Shown here in pieces: positions 14,166 through 24,113 of a stretch of DNA of 64,000 nucleotides; position 1 is the first letter of the stretch, and each line of letters opens with the position of its first letter. Source of the stretch: Lachnospiraceae bacterium C1.1 (lineage in GTDB: Bacteria > Bacillota > Clostridia > Lachnospirales > Lachnospiraceae); NCBI GenBank assembly GCA_030434875.1, contig JAUISW010000001.1, positions 693,501 to 757,500 of the forward strand. The letters run 5' to 3'. The position numbers and the translations under genes were made by a program. The notes beneath the pieces are model-generated. The model did not search any database, was not told where the DNA came from, and saw only the letters and a program-made list of their open reading frames with translations.

Positions 14166-17100
14166 ATGGAGAGCCATATCGCTGAAATATTGAACGGTAG
14201 GTTCGAATACGATATGGGCACCCTTACATTTCCGGAAAGAAAGCTTAACATAGAGGCTTTTGTCGGGGAAAGAATTAAGGGTACGTTTCATATAGTTTCG
14301 AGCGGGCTTCGTAGGATTAATGGTTATATTTATGTTGATGATTCACGCATGGTCTGCGACAAAAAGAGTTTTTCGGCTAACAGTGTGGAAGTTCATTATA
14401 GTTTTGATACAAAGGGACTTGAGCCGAATGACCTTATTAAAGGAAATATTGATGTCATATCTGATGCAGGGGAATATAGTCTGCCTTTTATTGTAACGAT
14501 TAAAGAACAGTTCCCGGTATCATCTGATGGTGAGATCAGAAATCTTTTTTATTTTGCCAATCTTGCCCGTAAAGATTTTGACGAGGCAAAGAAACTTTTT
14601 TACGATAAATCATTTGTCAAGGTGCTTAATGGTGCTGATGAAAGATATATAGATCTTTATGGGGCATTTAGCAGAAGACTTGATTCAAGCGAAAATCTTG
14701 AAGAATTTCTTATTGCAGTTCATAAAAAAAATCCGGTCGGATATACAGTTTCACAGGATAATATTGATATAGAAATTGATGACGAAGATATTACTGCAGA
14801 GATCAGGCTTAGAAAAAATGGCTGGGGTTATGCCGCTTTAAGGGTGAGCTCGGACAATCCTTTTGTTATCGTGAAAAATACATATCTTACGAATGAAGAT
14901 TTTGACGGAGATGAGGGCTCGATAAAACTTCTACTGGTAAGGGAAGCCATGCACTATGGTAAAAATACAGCAAATGTCAGACTGGCTGGAAATCATTTTC
15001 ATAAGGACATAAATATTACCGTAAGAAAAAAAGGGATAGTTCCTGCAAATGCTATAGCACGCCAGAAACTTATAAAACGGATCACTATTGAATATCTTCG
15101 TTTCAGACTGAAGGAAACAGGTATAGAGAGTTGGTGCCATAATTCATTGATCCTGATCGAAAAGATGCTTGACATGGATGGAAAAGATCTGTTGGCAAGG
15201 CTTTTTATGGTGCATATTCTTATAAGCTCTTCAAGGAAGAAAGAAGCAGCTTCTGTACTTTCACATATAGAAAAGGAATTTGATACGGAGGCAGCTGGCT
15301 TTGAATATGAAGCCTATAAAATCTATCTTCAGTCGATCCTTACGAGAAATGAGGTAGAAGTAAAAAAGAATGCCTCAAAGATCAGGCTGATGCGGGAAAG
15401 CTGTCCGTCATCGACGAAGCTTCTTTGGATTCTTTTATATATGGATGAGAGTCTGGAAGGCAATAAAAAGAAAAAGCTTGAACTGATGAGAGAGCTTTAC
15501 AGCTATGGAGGGAGAAGTCCGCTCATATATGCGGAAGCCTTTATAATGATCGAGCATAATCCGGCCTATCTTTCCACTATGTCAGAGTTCGAAATAAATA
15601 CATTGCTCTGGGCTGCGAAACGTGGAGTGATCAGAGAAGACCTTCTGAGAAGAATCATTTTCCAAAGCGGAAAACTCAGGAGATTTTCAGGAGCCCTTGT
15701 GAGTCTCTTACAGAAATATTATGAAAAGTTCGGTTCGGAAGAAGCACTTGGATCCATTTGTACTCATTTGATCCAAAATAATATAACCTCTGAGAAATAT
15801 TTTAAATATTTTAAGCTGGCTGTAGAAAAGAGATTGAAGATAACCAGGCTTTATGAATATTATATATATTCTTTTCCGGCTGAAAGCGATGAGATAGTTG
15901 ACCGCTCTGTACTGATGTACTTCAGAATGGGTGCTGAATTAAGCATAGAAAGAGCAACATTTTTATATGATAATATAATCAGATTTGGCATGGTCTCACC
16001 TGATACATTGGCAGCTTACAGTTCAAGCATTGCTGAATTTGCGGTAGAAATGGCAAGCTCAGGAAGGATAAATGAAAAGCTTGCGAGAATTTATGATTAT
16101 GCCGCAGGACTTAAGAATTTTGCAAATAAGGATAAGCTTCTTTATGCGTTGAGTCGTCTTGTATTTAAATATAAGATAATCAGTGACACAGATGATATCC
16201 GTTACGTGAGCGTTGTTGAAAACGGTTTTAACGGTGAGAGAAAATATAAACTAACAAATGGAGAAGTTTATATAAGTGTTTTCAGTAGTGTCTATAATTT
16301 TATCTATGAGGATTCCTACGGAAACCGTACGGTAGAAAGGGAGGACGTAAGGGCTAAAAGGCTTATGCAGCCATCTGCGTACAGTAGGGCGATCAAGCTT
16401 TATCGGGAAGGACATATTGGTCTTTCATATTACAGTACCGGTCTGGGCAGAAAAATAATAGAAGTTACAGATGAGAATGAATCAGACTTAAGACTTCTGG
16501 CATTTTCAGATAAAATAAGCATGTCGGAAAGAAATGACATAAAGAAAAAACTTATACATTTCTATTACGATAATGGTAAAAATGATGAGCTCGACAAGAT
16601 GATCGCAGATCTTGATGTTGATGATTTTAATGCGGCAGACAGAAATGAGATAGTAAGATTTCTGATCTTAAGAGGAATGAACGTAAGAGCATGCGAGATA
16701 CTGCATGAGTACGGTTTTTCAAAAATGAATCCTAGAACTATGGTCAGACTCGTGAGTCGTCTCATTCGTGAGGAAAATAATTGCGACGCAAATTATCTTA
16801 CGTCTATGGCTTATTATGTATATCGTCACGGAAAGTATGATGAGACTATACTTAAATATCTGACTGTTAATTATAATGGATTGAGCCGTTCATTAAGAGA
16901 TATATGGAAAACAGCCATAGGATTTGATGTTGGGGCTGGAAGGATCGAAAGAAAACTTATTTCACAGATGCTTTTTTCGAGAGCATTCGTGGGTGAGGCG
17001 GATGAGATCTTTAAAGATTATGCCGGAAAAGACGGAAATGATGATCTTGCAAGGGCATGGCTTTCTTACTGTGCATATGATTATTTTGTGAAAAACAGAG

Positions 17101-17720
17101 TTACCGGCGATTATATTTTTGAACGTATATACAGGCTCACACAGGAGGGAGAAAATTTTCCGGAAATAGCATCATTGGCAATGCTGCATTTTTATTCGGG
17201 AAAACATACTATACCGGATTCTGCTATCCAGGGCATTGGAGCTATGGTCAGAAAATATATGCAGAGAGGAATATTCATGGAATTTTTCCGTGCATTCAGG
17301 GCAATAGTTCCTGAAATCTGCATGTATGATGACAGAGTATTTGTTGAGTATCATACGGATCCGAAGAAACAGCCGCTTTTGCACTACAGGATAACAGACG
17401 AGATGAATTCTGAAGGTGTTTTCAGATCAGAGCAGATGAAAACTGTTATAGATGGTGTATATATTAGAAATTTTGTGCTTTTTTATGGAGAAAGGCTGCA
17501 GTATTACATAACGGAAGAAAATGACGGTGAAGGTGAACTTGTTCTGAGCAGGACTGTTGAGGCAGCGGAGATTGAGGATGTGGGCTCAGATTCACGGTTT
17601 AAGATGATAAATTCATTGATCTTAAGTTACAGTCTTGGAGATGAAAAAAGTACGGAAAATCTTATGAATCTCTATCTTGAGAAATCAGCTGCAGTAGAAA
17701 GAGAATTCAGTCTGATATAA
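14166..17720 (+). CDS. Large conserved hypothetical protein (DUF5717-like), beta-rich N terminus and helical repeats
   Basis: A 1184-residue cytoplasmic protein without signal peptide or clear membrane segments. Residues 1-120 and about 190-280 are beta-rich and read like two sandwich domains (GTFHIVSSGLRRINGYIYVD, GNIDVISDAGEYSLPFIVTI); the central ~750 residues are regularly spaced amphipathic helices of TPR/HEAT character (for example LFMVHILISSSRKKEAASVL, ILRGMNVRACEILHEYGFSK), and the last ~130 return to strands (VDGVYIRNFVLFYGERLQYY). I recall this family as DUF5717 in Lachnospiraceae; no function is known to me. GGAGGAAGCGGGAATA precedes the ATG. It heads a four-gene unit with an Hsp70/actin-like protein, a TPR protein and a membrane coiled-coil protein, spaced by 4-53 bases, which suggests a complex. 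Confidence 0.75.
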   Translation: MESHIAEILNGRFEYDMGTLTFPERKLNIEAFVGERIKGTFHIVSSGLRRINGYIYVDDSRMVCDKKSFSANSVEVHYSFDTKGLEPNDLIKGNIDVISDAGEYSLPFIVTIKEQFPVSSDGEIRNLFYFANLARKDFDEAKKLFYDKSFVKVLNGADERYIDLYGAFSRRLDSSENLEEFLIAVHKKNPVGYTVSQDNIDIEIDDEDITAEIRLRKNGWGYAALRVSSDNPFVIVKNTYLTNEDFDGDEGSIKLLLVREAMHYGKNTANVRLAGNHFHKDINITVRKKGIVPANAIARQKLIKRITIEYLRFRLKETGIESWCHNSLILIEKMLDMDGKDLLARLFMVHILISSSRKKEAASVLSHIEKEFDTEAAGFEYEAYKIYLQSILTRNEVEVKKNASKIRLMRESCPSSTKLLWILLYMDESLEGNKKKKLELMRELYSYGGRSPLIYAEAFIMIEHNPAYLSTMSEFEINTLLWAAKRGVIREDLLRRIIFQSGKLRRFSGALVSLLQKYYEKFGSEEALGSICTHLIQNNITSEKYFKYFKLAVEKRLKITRLYEYYIYSFPAESDEIVDRSVLMYFRMGAELSIERATFLYDNIIRFGMVSPDTLAAYSSSIAEFAVEMASSGRINEKLARIYDYAAGLKNFANKDKLLYALSRLVFKYKIISDTDDIRYVSVVENGFNGERKYKLTNGEVYISVFSSVYNFIYEDSYGNRTVEREDVRAKRLMQPSAYSRAIKLYREGHIGLSYYSTGLGRKIIEVTDENESDLRLLAFSDKISMSERNDIKKKLIHFYYDNGKNDELDKMIADLDVDDFNAADRNEIVRFLILRGMNVRACEILHEYGFSKMNPRTMVRLVSRLIREENNCDANYLTSMAYYVYRHGKYDETILKYLTVNYNGLSRSLRDIWKTAIGFDVGAGRIERKLISQMLFSRAFVGEADEIFKDYAGKDGNDDLARAWLSYCAYDYFVKNRVTGDYIFERIYRLTQEGENFPEIASLAMLHFYSGKHTIPDSAIQGIGAMVRKYMQRGIFMEFFRAFRAIVPEICMYDDRVFVEYHTDPKKQPLLHYRITDEMNSEGVFRSEQMKTVIDGVYIRNFVLFYGERLQYYITEENDGEGELVLSRTVEAAEIEDVGSDSRFKMINSLILSYSLGDEKSTENLMNLYLEKSAAVEREFSLI

Positions 17721-17759
17721 AGGAGAGAGAAATTCTAATTTAAGGTATCGGGAGAGTAA

Positions 17760-19028
17760 ATGGAGAGTATCGAGAGAACAACTGCAATAGGAATAGACTT
17801 AAGAGATGATATATCAGAAATCTCCTACTGCAGACATGGCGAGATGAATGTAATAACATACAGCTATGTAGCTGATGGTGAGGATTTTGAGATTCCTACT
17901 GCAGCATGTTATTCGAAAGAAGATGAAAGATGGTTCTATGGAAGAGAAGCTGTAGAGCTGTCAGAGAAAAGCGGAGCGATTCTGATAAACTCACTGGTCA
18001 CAAAGGCACTGGCTGGTGGCAGGGTATTTTATAATGACAATGATGGCATTGATAGCGTGAAGCTTCTGGGGATGTTTATTTTATACTGTCTTTCAGTTCC
18101 GGGTGAATTATCTGTATATGACACGGCAGCTCTGGTCATAACTGTTGAAGAGGTAATAGCTGAACTTCCAAAAGTATTGGACAAGGCACTGCAGAGGATA
18201 AAGGGAGAGATAAGCACTGTCCGTTATATGGGACATGAAGAAAGCTTTTTCTACTATGCAATGAGCCAGCCCATCGAGCTTTGGCAGAGGGGGGTGGTTC
18301 TCTATGATTATGGCAGAAAAAGTTTCAAGAGAGAACGGCTGATGATAAATTCCCAGTATAATCCAGCAACTGTTTTTACTGACGAAAAAAGTTTTGATGA
18401 TATGATCCCCTTTAAGAAAGAAGAAGAGGAACGTTTTGACAATATGTTTCGGGAAATCTCGGAAAATGAATTTGTTTCAGATACAGCATCAGCAGTATAT
18501 CTGACAGGAGATATATTCAGAGGCAGATGGGCGGATAAGACATTTCGTTTTCTTTGTACAAAAAGCAGGGTTTTTGTCGGACAGAATCTTTATACAAAGG
18601 GTGCATGTTTCGCGGCAGCTGATCTGTCGGGATGGACCAGGCTTGGAAGCCGCTATATATTTATGGACGAAACAAGACTTCATTCGTCAATATCAGCCAG
18701 AACAGTTTACGCGGAGAGAGAGGGAATAGTTCCTCTCGTAAGTGCAGGTATCAGTTGGTATGATGTGGATGCATCGGCTGAATTCATGTTATCTTCGGAT
18801 AGACGCATAGAACTTCTTATTCAGGGAGATGAAGATGAAGGAGAAAGAAATGCACTTATACGCTGTGACTGGATTCCGGAAAGACCTGAAAGAGCATCAC
18901 GTATATTGATGCATTTATCCTGCCCTGTAAAAAATCAGCTTAAGGTTGAGATCACCGATCTTGGGTTTGGAGAGATTTTCAGATCTACCGGTCTTACGAA
19001 AGAAGAAATTGTAAACCTGGAGGACTAA
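17760..19028 (+). CDS. Degenerate Hsp70/actin-fold protein (DUF5716-like)
   Basis: 422 residues. The order of motifs matches the actin/Hsp70 ATPase fold: an N-terminal phosphate-1-like strand TTAIGIDLRDDISEISY (about 8-24), PTAACYSKEDERWFYGREAV like the DnaK segment after phosphate-1 (about 47-66), a phosphate-2-like VVLYDYGRKSFKRERLMI (about 180-197), and an adenosine-like region ending in QNLYTKGACFAAADL (about 277-291), after AVYLTGDIF. The usual Asp-Leu-Gly-Gly-Gly-Thr is replaced, so ATP hydrolysis may be weak or lost. The C-terminal ~110 residues are beta-rich, like a substrate-binding domain. I associate it from memory with DUF5716. It starts 40 bases after the giant repeat protein and ends 3 bases before the TPR gene. 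Confidence 0.72.
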   Translation: MESIERTTAIGIDLRDDISEISYCRHGEMNVITYSYVADGEDFEIPTAACYSKEDERWFYGREAVELSEKSGAILINSLVTKALAGGRVFYNDNDGIDSVKLLGMFILYCLSVPGELSVYDTAALVITVEEVIAELPKVLDKALQRIKGEISTVRYMGHEESFFYYAMSQPIELWQRGVVLYDYGRKSFKRERLMINSQYNPATVFTDEKSFDDMIPFKKEEEERFDNMFREISENEFVSDTASAVYLTGDIFRGRWADKTFRFLCTKSRVFVGQNLYTKGACFAAADLSGWTRLGSRYIFMDETRLHSSISARTVYAEREGIVPLVSAGISWYDVDASAEFMLSSDRRIELLIQGDEDEGERNALIRCDWIPERPERASRILMHLSCPVKNQLKVEITDLGFGEIFRSTGLTKEEIVNLED

Positions 19029-19031
19029 AAG

Positions 19032-19799
19032 ATGCTTTATACATGCGTCGGAAGACGTTCACTGAAGCCGTATTACATGGATGGTACGGAAATCGGCATC
19101 TATTCGGCGGAAGAACTTGCTTATTATATAAAAGAAAATATATTGATGCTTGATTCGTCTTTTATGGATGAAAATCTTTGCTCTTATATCGAGTCAGAAC
19201 TGGGACTGGGTCAGATTGCGACAGAACTCTACGGAGTGATCAACAGAGGCGGAAGTCTTATGGATTTTCTTGAGACTTTTTTTAAGCTGACGGGTCTTGG
19301 CAATGAGAATGAAATAGAATCCATGAGACGGTCACTTGCTTCAAGAGCGAATATGAGTCAGACGGAAAAATACAGACTCAAAGGAGATTTCCTTGTGAAG
19401 GGAGGAAAATTTTCCGCTGCAATAAACGAATATAATATGGCGCTCAGCAAAACGGATGAAATAAAAAAGCCCAAAGAGGCTGCACGTATATTGAATAATA
19501 AAGGTGTAGCATTTGCGGGAATGTTTTGTTTTGATGAAGCTGAGGACTGTTTTGAACATGCATTCAGACTGAACCCGACGGCATCTGTAACGTTAGAACA
19601 GATGAAGGCAGCTGAAATGATGAACAGAGGTAAAACAGGCTGCTGTAGTGATGACTGTGATGATGACATAGGTCGTAAATTCAGACTTTATCTAAAAAAG
19701 AAAGAAAATGGGGAAGTTTCAGAAGCTGATGCCTTGATCAGAGAAATACTTATGGATTTAAAAAACAACTACAGAAAGTCATATTATTCGGGAATGTAA
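19032..19799 (+). CDS. TPR-containing conserved hypothetical protein
   Basis: 255 residues. The first ~100 are a helical domain of unknown type (GTEIGIYSAEELAYYIKENI, LGLGQIATELYGVINRGGSL). Residues about 118-190 form two to three tetratricopeptide repeats: EKYRLKGDFLVKGGKFSAAI..., ARILNNKGVAFAGMFCFDEA, EDCFEHAFRLNPTASVTLEQ. A short cysteine/aspartate cluster (GCCSDDCDDD) and a charged helical tail follow. No signal peptide. Three bases separate it from the Hsp70/actin-like gene and 53 from the membrane protein gene, so it probably works as an adaptor within the same assembly. Function unknown. Confidence 0.72.
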   Translation: MLYTCVGRRSLKPYYMDGTEIGIYSAEELAYYIKENILMLDSSFMDENLCSYIESELGLGQIATELYGVINRGGSLMDFLETFFKLTGLGNENEIESMRRSLASRANMSQTEKYRLKGDFLVKGGKFSAAINEYNMALSKTDEIKKPKEAARILNNKGVAFAGMFCFDEAEDCFEHAFRLNPTASVTLEQMKAAEMMNRGKTGCCSDDCDDDIGRKFRLYLKKKENGEVSEADALIREILMDLKNNYRKSYYSGM

Positions 19800-19852
19800 A
19801 AAAGAATTTCATTAAAAACAGGAGAGGCTTTAGAGAAAGAGGGGAATGACTT

Positions 19853-21058
19853 ATGGGATTTCTTAAATGGGTAAAAAACATTTTCTTTACCGGAACGGAA
19901 GAAAATGATGAACTGGATATAGATAAGGTCACAGGTGAAGAAAGTTCTGAGATCAGAGAAGTTGAAGAACCTATCAAAAGATCTTCATTGAATATCCGAA
20001 ATGATGAACAGCGCAAACGATATATAAAGAACTGCTGCGAGCAGATGCAGGAAGCCGGGGACGAGATCGATAAAGCGTCAATGGAATACAGGCTTGTTAC
20101 AGATTATCTGAAGGATATAGAGGTTTTGGATAAGCTTCCGGCTGAAGTCAGGGGGACAATAAATAAGACTGCTGACAGGATACAGAAACTTGGAAGGGAA
20201 AGTACAGTCAACCGGGAAAATTTAGGCAGAATATCAGATGAAATGTATACGCTTATGGAGCGCTATGATAGAGAGATAGATGGCGCACTTGAAGAACTTC
20301 GGAAAAATGAGGATTATAAGGGAATAGTACGCGGAGATCTTCAAAGACTTGAAAGCGAAAAGGCAGTCAATATTTATGAAAGAAACGAACTGATCGCCTC
20401 AAAAGAGAATATAAAACGTATCTTTATGATCACAATAGGTGCGGCGGCAGCCGTTATAGTCATGCTGATAGTGCTCTATGCAACTGCAGAACTTGATGTC
20501 AGAGTCGGACTTTTGCTGGCAGCGGCTATTGCTGCGGCAGCGTTTACAGGAGAATATCTGAGTTATACCAGCGCTGAAGCAAGGCTTAGAAAGGTTGATG
20601 CATATATTAATCTTGTAATAGCCACACAGAACAAAGTAAAGATAAGATATGTAAATGTTTCGAACCTTATAGAATACAGTTTGAGAAAATTCAGAGTTGG
20701 AAATTCTAATGAACTGGAGGAGTACAGGGATGCCTATAGGGAAGAAAAACAGGCAAGAGAGTTTCTGCAGAGGGCTAATTCTGAAATAGCCATGGAGAAG
20801 AGTCATCTAGTGCATCTTCTTACAGATATCCATCTTAAGGATCCTTCAATCTGGACACGTCAGTGTGCAGCTCTTGTAGATAAGAGGGAAATGGTTGAGA
20901 TAAGACATGATCTGAATACAAGACGTCAGTCTTTGAGAAAGATCATTGAATATAACACGAAGAACAGGGATATATCAAAGGACGAGATAAATGATATCGT
21001 CAGACAATACCCCGAATATGGTCAGGAAATACTCAGCATTGTGGCTACATATGAATAA
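19853..21058 (+). CDS. Membrane-anchored coiled-coil protein of unknown function
   Basis: 401 residues. An acidic N-terminal stretch (about 15-45) is followed by long charged helices predicted as coiled coil (about 50-180), two adjacent membrane helices (IKRIFMITIGAAAAVIVMLI and VGLLLAAAIAAAAFTGEYLS, about 186-240), and a second coiled-coil region (about 245-390). Both soluble parts should be on the same, probably cytoplasmic, side since the two helices form a hairpin. Last gene of the four-gene unit; ribosome site GAAAGAGGGGAATG. A terminator follows within 12 bases. It could tether the Hsp70/actin-like and TPR proteins to the membrane. I do not recognise a named family. Confidence 0.72.
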   Translation: MGFLKWVKNIFFTGTEENDELDIDKVTGEESSEIREVEEPIKRSSLNIRNDEQRKRYIKNCCEQMQEAGDEIDKASMEYRLVTDYLKDIEVLDKLPAEVRGTINKTADRIQKLGRESTVNRENLGRISDEMYTLMERYDREIDGALEELRKNEDYKGIVRGDLQRLESEKAVNIYERNELIASKENIKRIFMITIGAAAAVIVMLIVLYATAELDVRVGLLLAAAIAAAAFTGEYLSYTSAEARLRKVDAYINLVIATQNKVKIRYVNVSNLIEYSLRKFRVGNSNELEEYRDAYREEKQAREFLQRANSEIAMEKSHLVHLLTDIHLKDPSIWTRQCAALVDKREMVEIRHDLNTRRQSLRKIIEYNTKNRDISKDEINDIVRQYPEYGQEILSIVATYE

Positions 21059-21070
21059 AGAAATTACGAT

Positions 21071-21102
21071 AAAGAGAATCCGGAAATGTCGGATTCTCTT
21101 TA
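21071..21102 (+). terminator. Intrinsic terminator of the four-gene unit
   Basis: Stem AAAGAGAATCCG / CGGATTCTCTTT (21071-21082 and 21090-21101) with a GAAATGT loop, followed by a short AT-rich tail containing TTTT. It separates the unknown operon from the purine genes. Confidence 0.75.
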
Positions 21103-21111
21103 ATCATTTTC

Positions 21112-21140
21112 TTGCATACGAATCGTTAATGAGATATAAT
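21112..21140 (+). promoter_or_regulatory. Promoter of purF-purB-purA
   Basis: TTGCAT (21112-21117), 17-base spacer, TATAAT (21135-21140), giving a start near 21147 and a leader of about 50 bases. I see no purine riboswitch or clear PurR box in the short leader. Confidence 0.6.
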
Positions 21141-21198
21141 CGGAATTGTGTGTTGAAGTTAACGCCCCGTAAACATGTGTTTATATTAGGAGAAATGA

Positions 21199-22620
21199 AT
21201 GCCGGATTTTGATAAGCTAGGTGAAGAGTGCGGAGTCTTCGGTATATATGACTTTGATCATAACGAAGTTGCTTCGTCAATTTATTACGGACTTTATGCT
21301 CTGCAGCATCGTGGACAGGAAAGTGCCGGAATTGCTGTAACTGATACTACAGGACCTTTTCGCGATGTTTCGAGTTACAAGGAAATGGGTCTTGTAAGTG
21401 AAAATTTCAAGCATGAACAGCTTGAAAAGCTTAAGGGTAATATTGGTGTAGGCCATGTACGTTATTCTACAGCAGGAGGTTCGGTCAGAGAAAATGCTCA
21501 GCCTCTTGTACTTAACTACGTTAAGGGAATACTTGCAATGGCACATAACGGAAATCTTGTTAATTTCCCTGAACTTAGAAGAGAGCTCGAATATACCGGA
21601 GCGATCTTCCAGACCACCATTGATTCGGAAGTAATTGCGTATCATATAGCGAGAGAACGTCTTCTTTCACAGACAGTCGAGGAAGCATTGAGAAGAGCAT
21701 GCGCTAAGCTCAAAGGTGCATTTTCACTCGTAGTCATGAGCCCGAGAAAGCTTATGGGAGCAAGAGATCCCTGGGGCTTCAGACCTTTATGCATAGGCCG
21801 ACGCGATAATGCATGGATACTTGCATCTGAATCATGCGCTCTTGATACGATAGGAGCTGAATTTGTAAGAGATGTAGAGCCTGGGGAAATCGTATCGATA
21901 TCTCCGGAAGGCATTGTTTCAGATAAATCATTACAGATAGAACAGAATAAACGCGGAAGATGCGTTTTTGAGTATATTTATTTTGCAAGACCTGATTCTA
22001 CGATTGACGGAGTCAGCGTTTATGAGGCAAGAATTAAAGCAGGAAGATTCCTGGCTCAGGATTCACCCGTTGAGGCAGATCTGGTCATCGGCGTACCGGA
22101 ATCCGGAAACTGCGCTGCAATGGGATATTCACTTGAATCGGGAATACCTTATGGTATCGGATTTTATAAGAATGGCTACGTAGGAAGAACCTTTATAAAG
22201 CCTAAGCAAAAATCAAGAGAAAATGCAGTAGAAGTAAAACTTAATCCAATACGTGATGCTGTAAAGGGAAAAAGAGTAATTATGGTAGATGATTCGATAG
22301 TAAGAGGAACCACCAGTGATCAGATCGTTACAATGCTCAGGGAAGCCGGAGCCAAGGAAGTTCACATGATGGTAAGTTCTCCGCCGTTCCTGCATCCATG
22401 TTTCTTCGGTACTGATGTTCCGGCCAGCAATCAGCTGATCGCGCATAACAGAACCGTTGATGAAGTATGCAAGATCATAGGAGCAGATTCACTTCACTAT
22501 CTGAGAGTCGAAAGACTTAAGGAGATTGCAGGCGGAACAGATATCTGTGACGGATGTTTTACAGGAAAATATCCGATCAATCCTCCTACAGAGGATATCC
22601 GCGGAGAATTTGAAGCATAA
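21199..22620 (+). CDS. purF: Amidophosphoribosyltransferase
   Basis: First step of de novo purine synthesis: transfers glutamine amide nitrogen to PRPP, giving phosphoribosylamine. The N-terminal nucleophile cysteine is residue 11 (GEECGVFG), so a ten-residue propeptide is expected to be removed. The glutaminase domain (LQHRGQESAGI, VGHVRYSTAGG) is followed by the phosphoribosyltransferase PRPP loop VIMVDDSIVRGTTSDQI (about 355-371). Cysteines in GRCVFEY, HPCFFG and ICDGC match the four ligands of the 4Fe-4S cluster of Bacillus-type PurF. Length 473 is standard. AGGAG lies before the ATG. The other early pur genes are not adjacent. Confidence 0.97.
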   Translation: MPDFDKLGEECGVFGIYDFDHNEVASSIYYGLYALQHRGQESAGIAVTDTTGPFRDVSSYKEMGLVSENFKHEQLEKLKGNIGVGHVRYSTAGGSVRENAQPLVLNYVKGILAMAHNGNLVNFPELRRELEYTGAIFQTTIDSEVIAYHIARERLLSQTVEEALRRACAKLKGAFSLVVMSPRKLMGARDPWGFRPLCIGRRDNAWILASESCALDTIGAEFVRDVEPGEIVSISPEGIVSDKSLQIEQNKRGRCVFEYIYFARPDSTIDGVSVYEARIKAGRFLAQDSPVEADLVIGVPESGNCAAMGYSLESGIPYGIGFYKNGYVGRTFIKPKQKSRENAVEVKLNPIRDAVKGKRVIMVDDSIVRGTTSDQIVTMLREAGAKEVHMMVSSPPFLHPCFFGTDVPASNQLIAHNRTVDEVCKIIGADSLHYLRVERLKEIAGGTDICDGCFTGKYPINPPTEDIRGEFEA

Positions 22621-22647
22621 AGACAGCATAGATTGGAGGCTTTATAA

Positions 22648-24084
22648 ATGCAGGATACAAGTCGTTACATTAGTCCGCTCAGCGAGCGATATGCCAGCAG
22701 CGAAATGCAGTATATCTTTTCTGAAGATATGAAGTTCAGAACATGGAGACGTCTCTGGATAGCACTTGCGGAAACAGAAAAAGAGCTCGGACTTGAGATA
22801 AGCGATGAGCAGATAGAGGAGCTTAAGTCACATAAAGATGATATAAATTATGATGTGGCAAGAGCGAGAGAAAAAGTGGTAAGACATGACGTGATGAGCC
22901 ATGTTTATGCCTATGGACAGCAGTGTCCCAAGGCAGCAGGTATTATTCATCTTGGCGCTACAAGCTGTTATGTAGGTGATAATACAGATATCATTGTAAT
23001 GAATGAGGCTCTTTCACTTGTAAAGAAAAAGCTTGTTAATGTTATTGCAGAACTTGCAAAATTTGCTGACAAATATAAAGATCAGCCTACGCTTGCATTT
23101 ACGCATTTTCAGCCGGCTCAGCCTACAACAGTAGGTAAAAGGGCTACACTCTGGCTTCAGGACTTTACCATGGATCTTGAAGATCTCGAATATGTTCAGT
23201 CAAGCCTGAAACTTCTTGGCTCTAAGGGTACAACAGGTACACAGGCAAGTTTCCTTGAGCTTTTTAACGGCGATCATGAGACAATAGATAAAATTGATCC
23301 TATGATAGCAGAGAAAATGGGATTCAAGGCATGCTATGCAGTTTCCGGTCAGACTTATTCAAGAAAAGTTGACTCAAGAGTATTGAATCTTCTTTCAGGT
23401 ATCGCACAGACATCTCATAAGATGTCAAATGATATCAGACTTCTCCAGCATCTTAAAGAAGTTGAGGAGCCGTTTGAAAAGACACAGATCGGTTCATCTG
23501 CTATGGCATATAAGAGAAATCCGATGCGTTCAGAGAGAATTGCTTCTCTTTCAAGATATGTGATGACAGATGCTCTTAACCCGGCTATTACAGCAGCTAC
23601 ACAGTGGTTTGAGCGTACACTTGATGATTCTGCCAATAAGAGACTTTCTATTCCGGAAGGTTTCCTTGCTATAGATGGCATCCTTGACCTTGATCTCAAT
23701 GTTGTTGACGGTCTTGTTGTATATCCCAAGGTAATTGAAAAGCATCTTATGGCTGAATTACCTTTCATGGCAACAGAAAATATCATGATGGACTGCGTTA
23801 AGAAGGGCGGTAACCGTCAGGAGCTTCATGAAGAGATCAGAAAGCTTTCAATGCAGGCAGGAGAGCACGTTAAAAAAGAAGGACTTGATAATGATCTTCT
23901 TGAGCTGATCGCAGCTGATCCGATGTTCGGAGTAACTCTGGATGAGCTTAAGGCTAATCTGCAGCCGTCAAAATATATTGGACGCGCTGATGTACAGGTT
24001 AAGGCGTTCCTTGAAAATGTTATAAATCCTATTTTGGAAGAATATAAAGAGCTTCTGGGACTTAAAGCAGAGATAAATGTCTGA
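22648..24084 (+). CDS. purB: Adenylosuccinate lyase
   Basis: 478-residue member of the fumarase/aspartase superfamily that cleaves SAICAR and adenylosuccinate to release fumarate. Conserved segments: HDVMSHVYAYG, HLGATSCYVGDNTD, THFQPAQPTTVGKRATLW (catalytic histidine region) and the signature loop GSSAMAYKRNPMRSERI (about 287-303). It begins 27 bases after purF behind TTGGAGG and is followed 29 bases later by purA, so the order is purF-purB-purA, which places both enzymes needed for AMP branch synthesis together. Confidence 0.96.
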   Translation: MQDTSRYISPLSERYASSEMQYIFSEDMKFRTWRRLWIALAETEKELGLEISDEQIEELKSHKDDINYDVARAREKVVRHDVMSHVYAYGQQCPKAAGIIHLGATSCYVGDNTDIIVMNEALSLVKKKLVNVIAELAKFADKYKDQPTLAFTHFQPAQPTTVGKRATLWLQDFTMDLEDLEYVQSSLKLLGSKGTTGTQASFLELFNGDHETIDKIDPMIAEKMGFKACYAVSGQTYSRKVDSRVLNLLSGIAQTSHKMSNDIRLLQHLKEVEEPFEKTQIGSSAMAYKRNPMRSERIASLSRYVMTDALNPAITAATQWFERTLDDSANKRLSIPEGFLAIDGILDLDLNVVDGLVVYPKVIEKHLMAELPFMATENIMMDCVKKGGNRQELHEEIRKLSMQAGEHVKKEGLDNDLLELIAADPMFGVTLDELKANLQPSKYIGRADVQVKAFLENVINPILEEYKELLGLKAEINV

Positions 24085-24113
24085 TTCCCGGAATTTAAGG
24101 AGGATTTTGAGCT

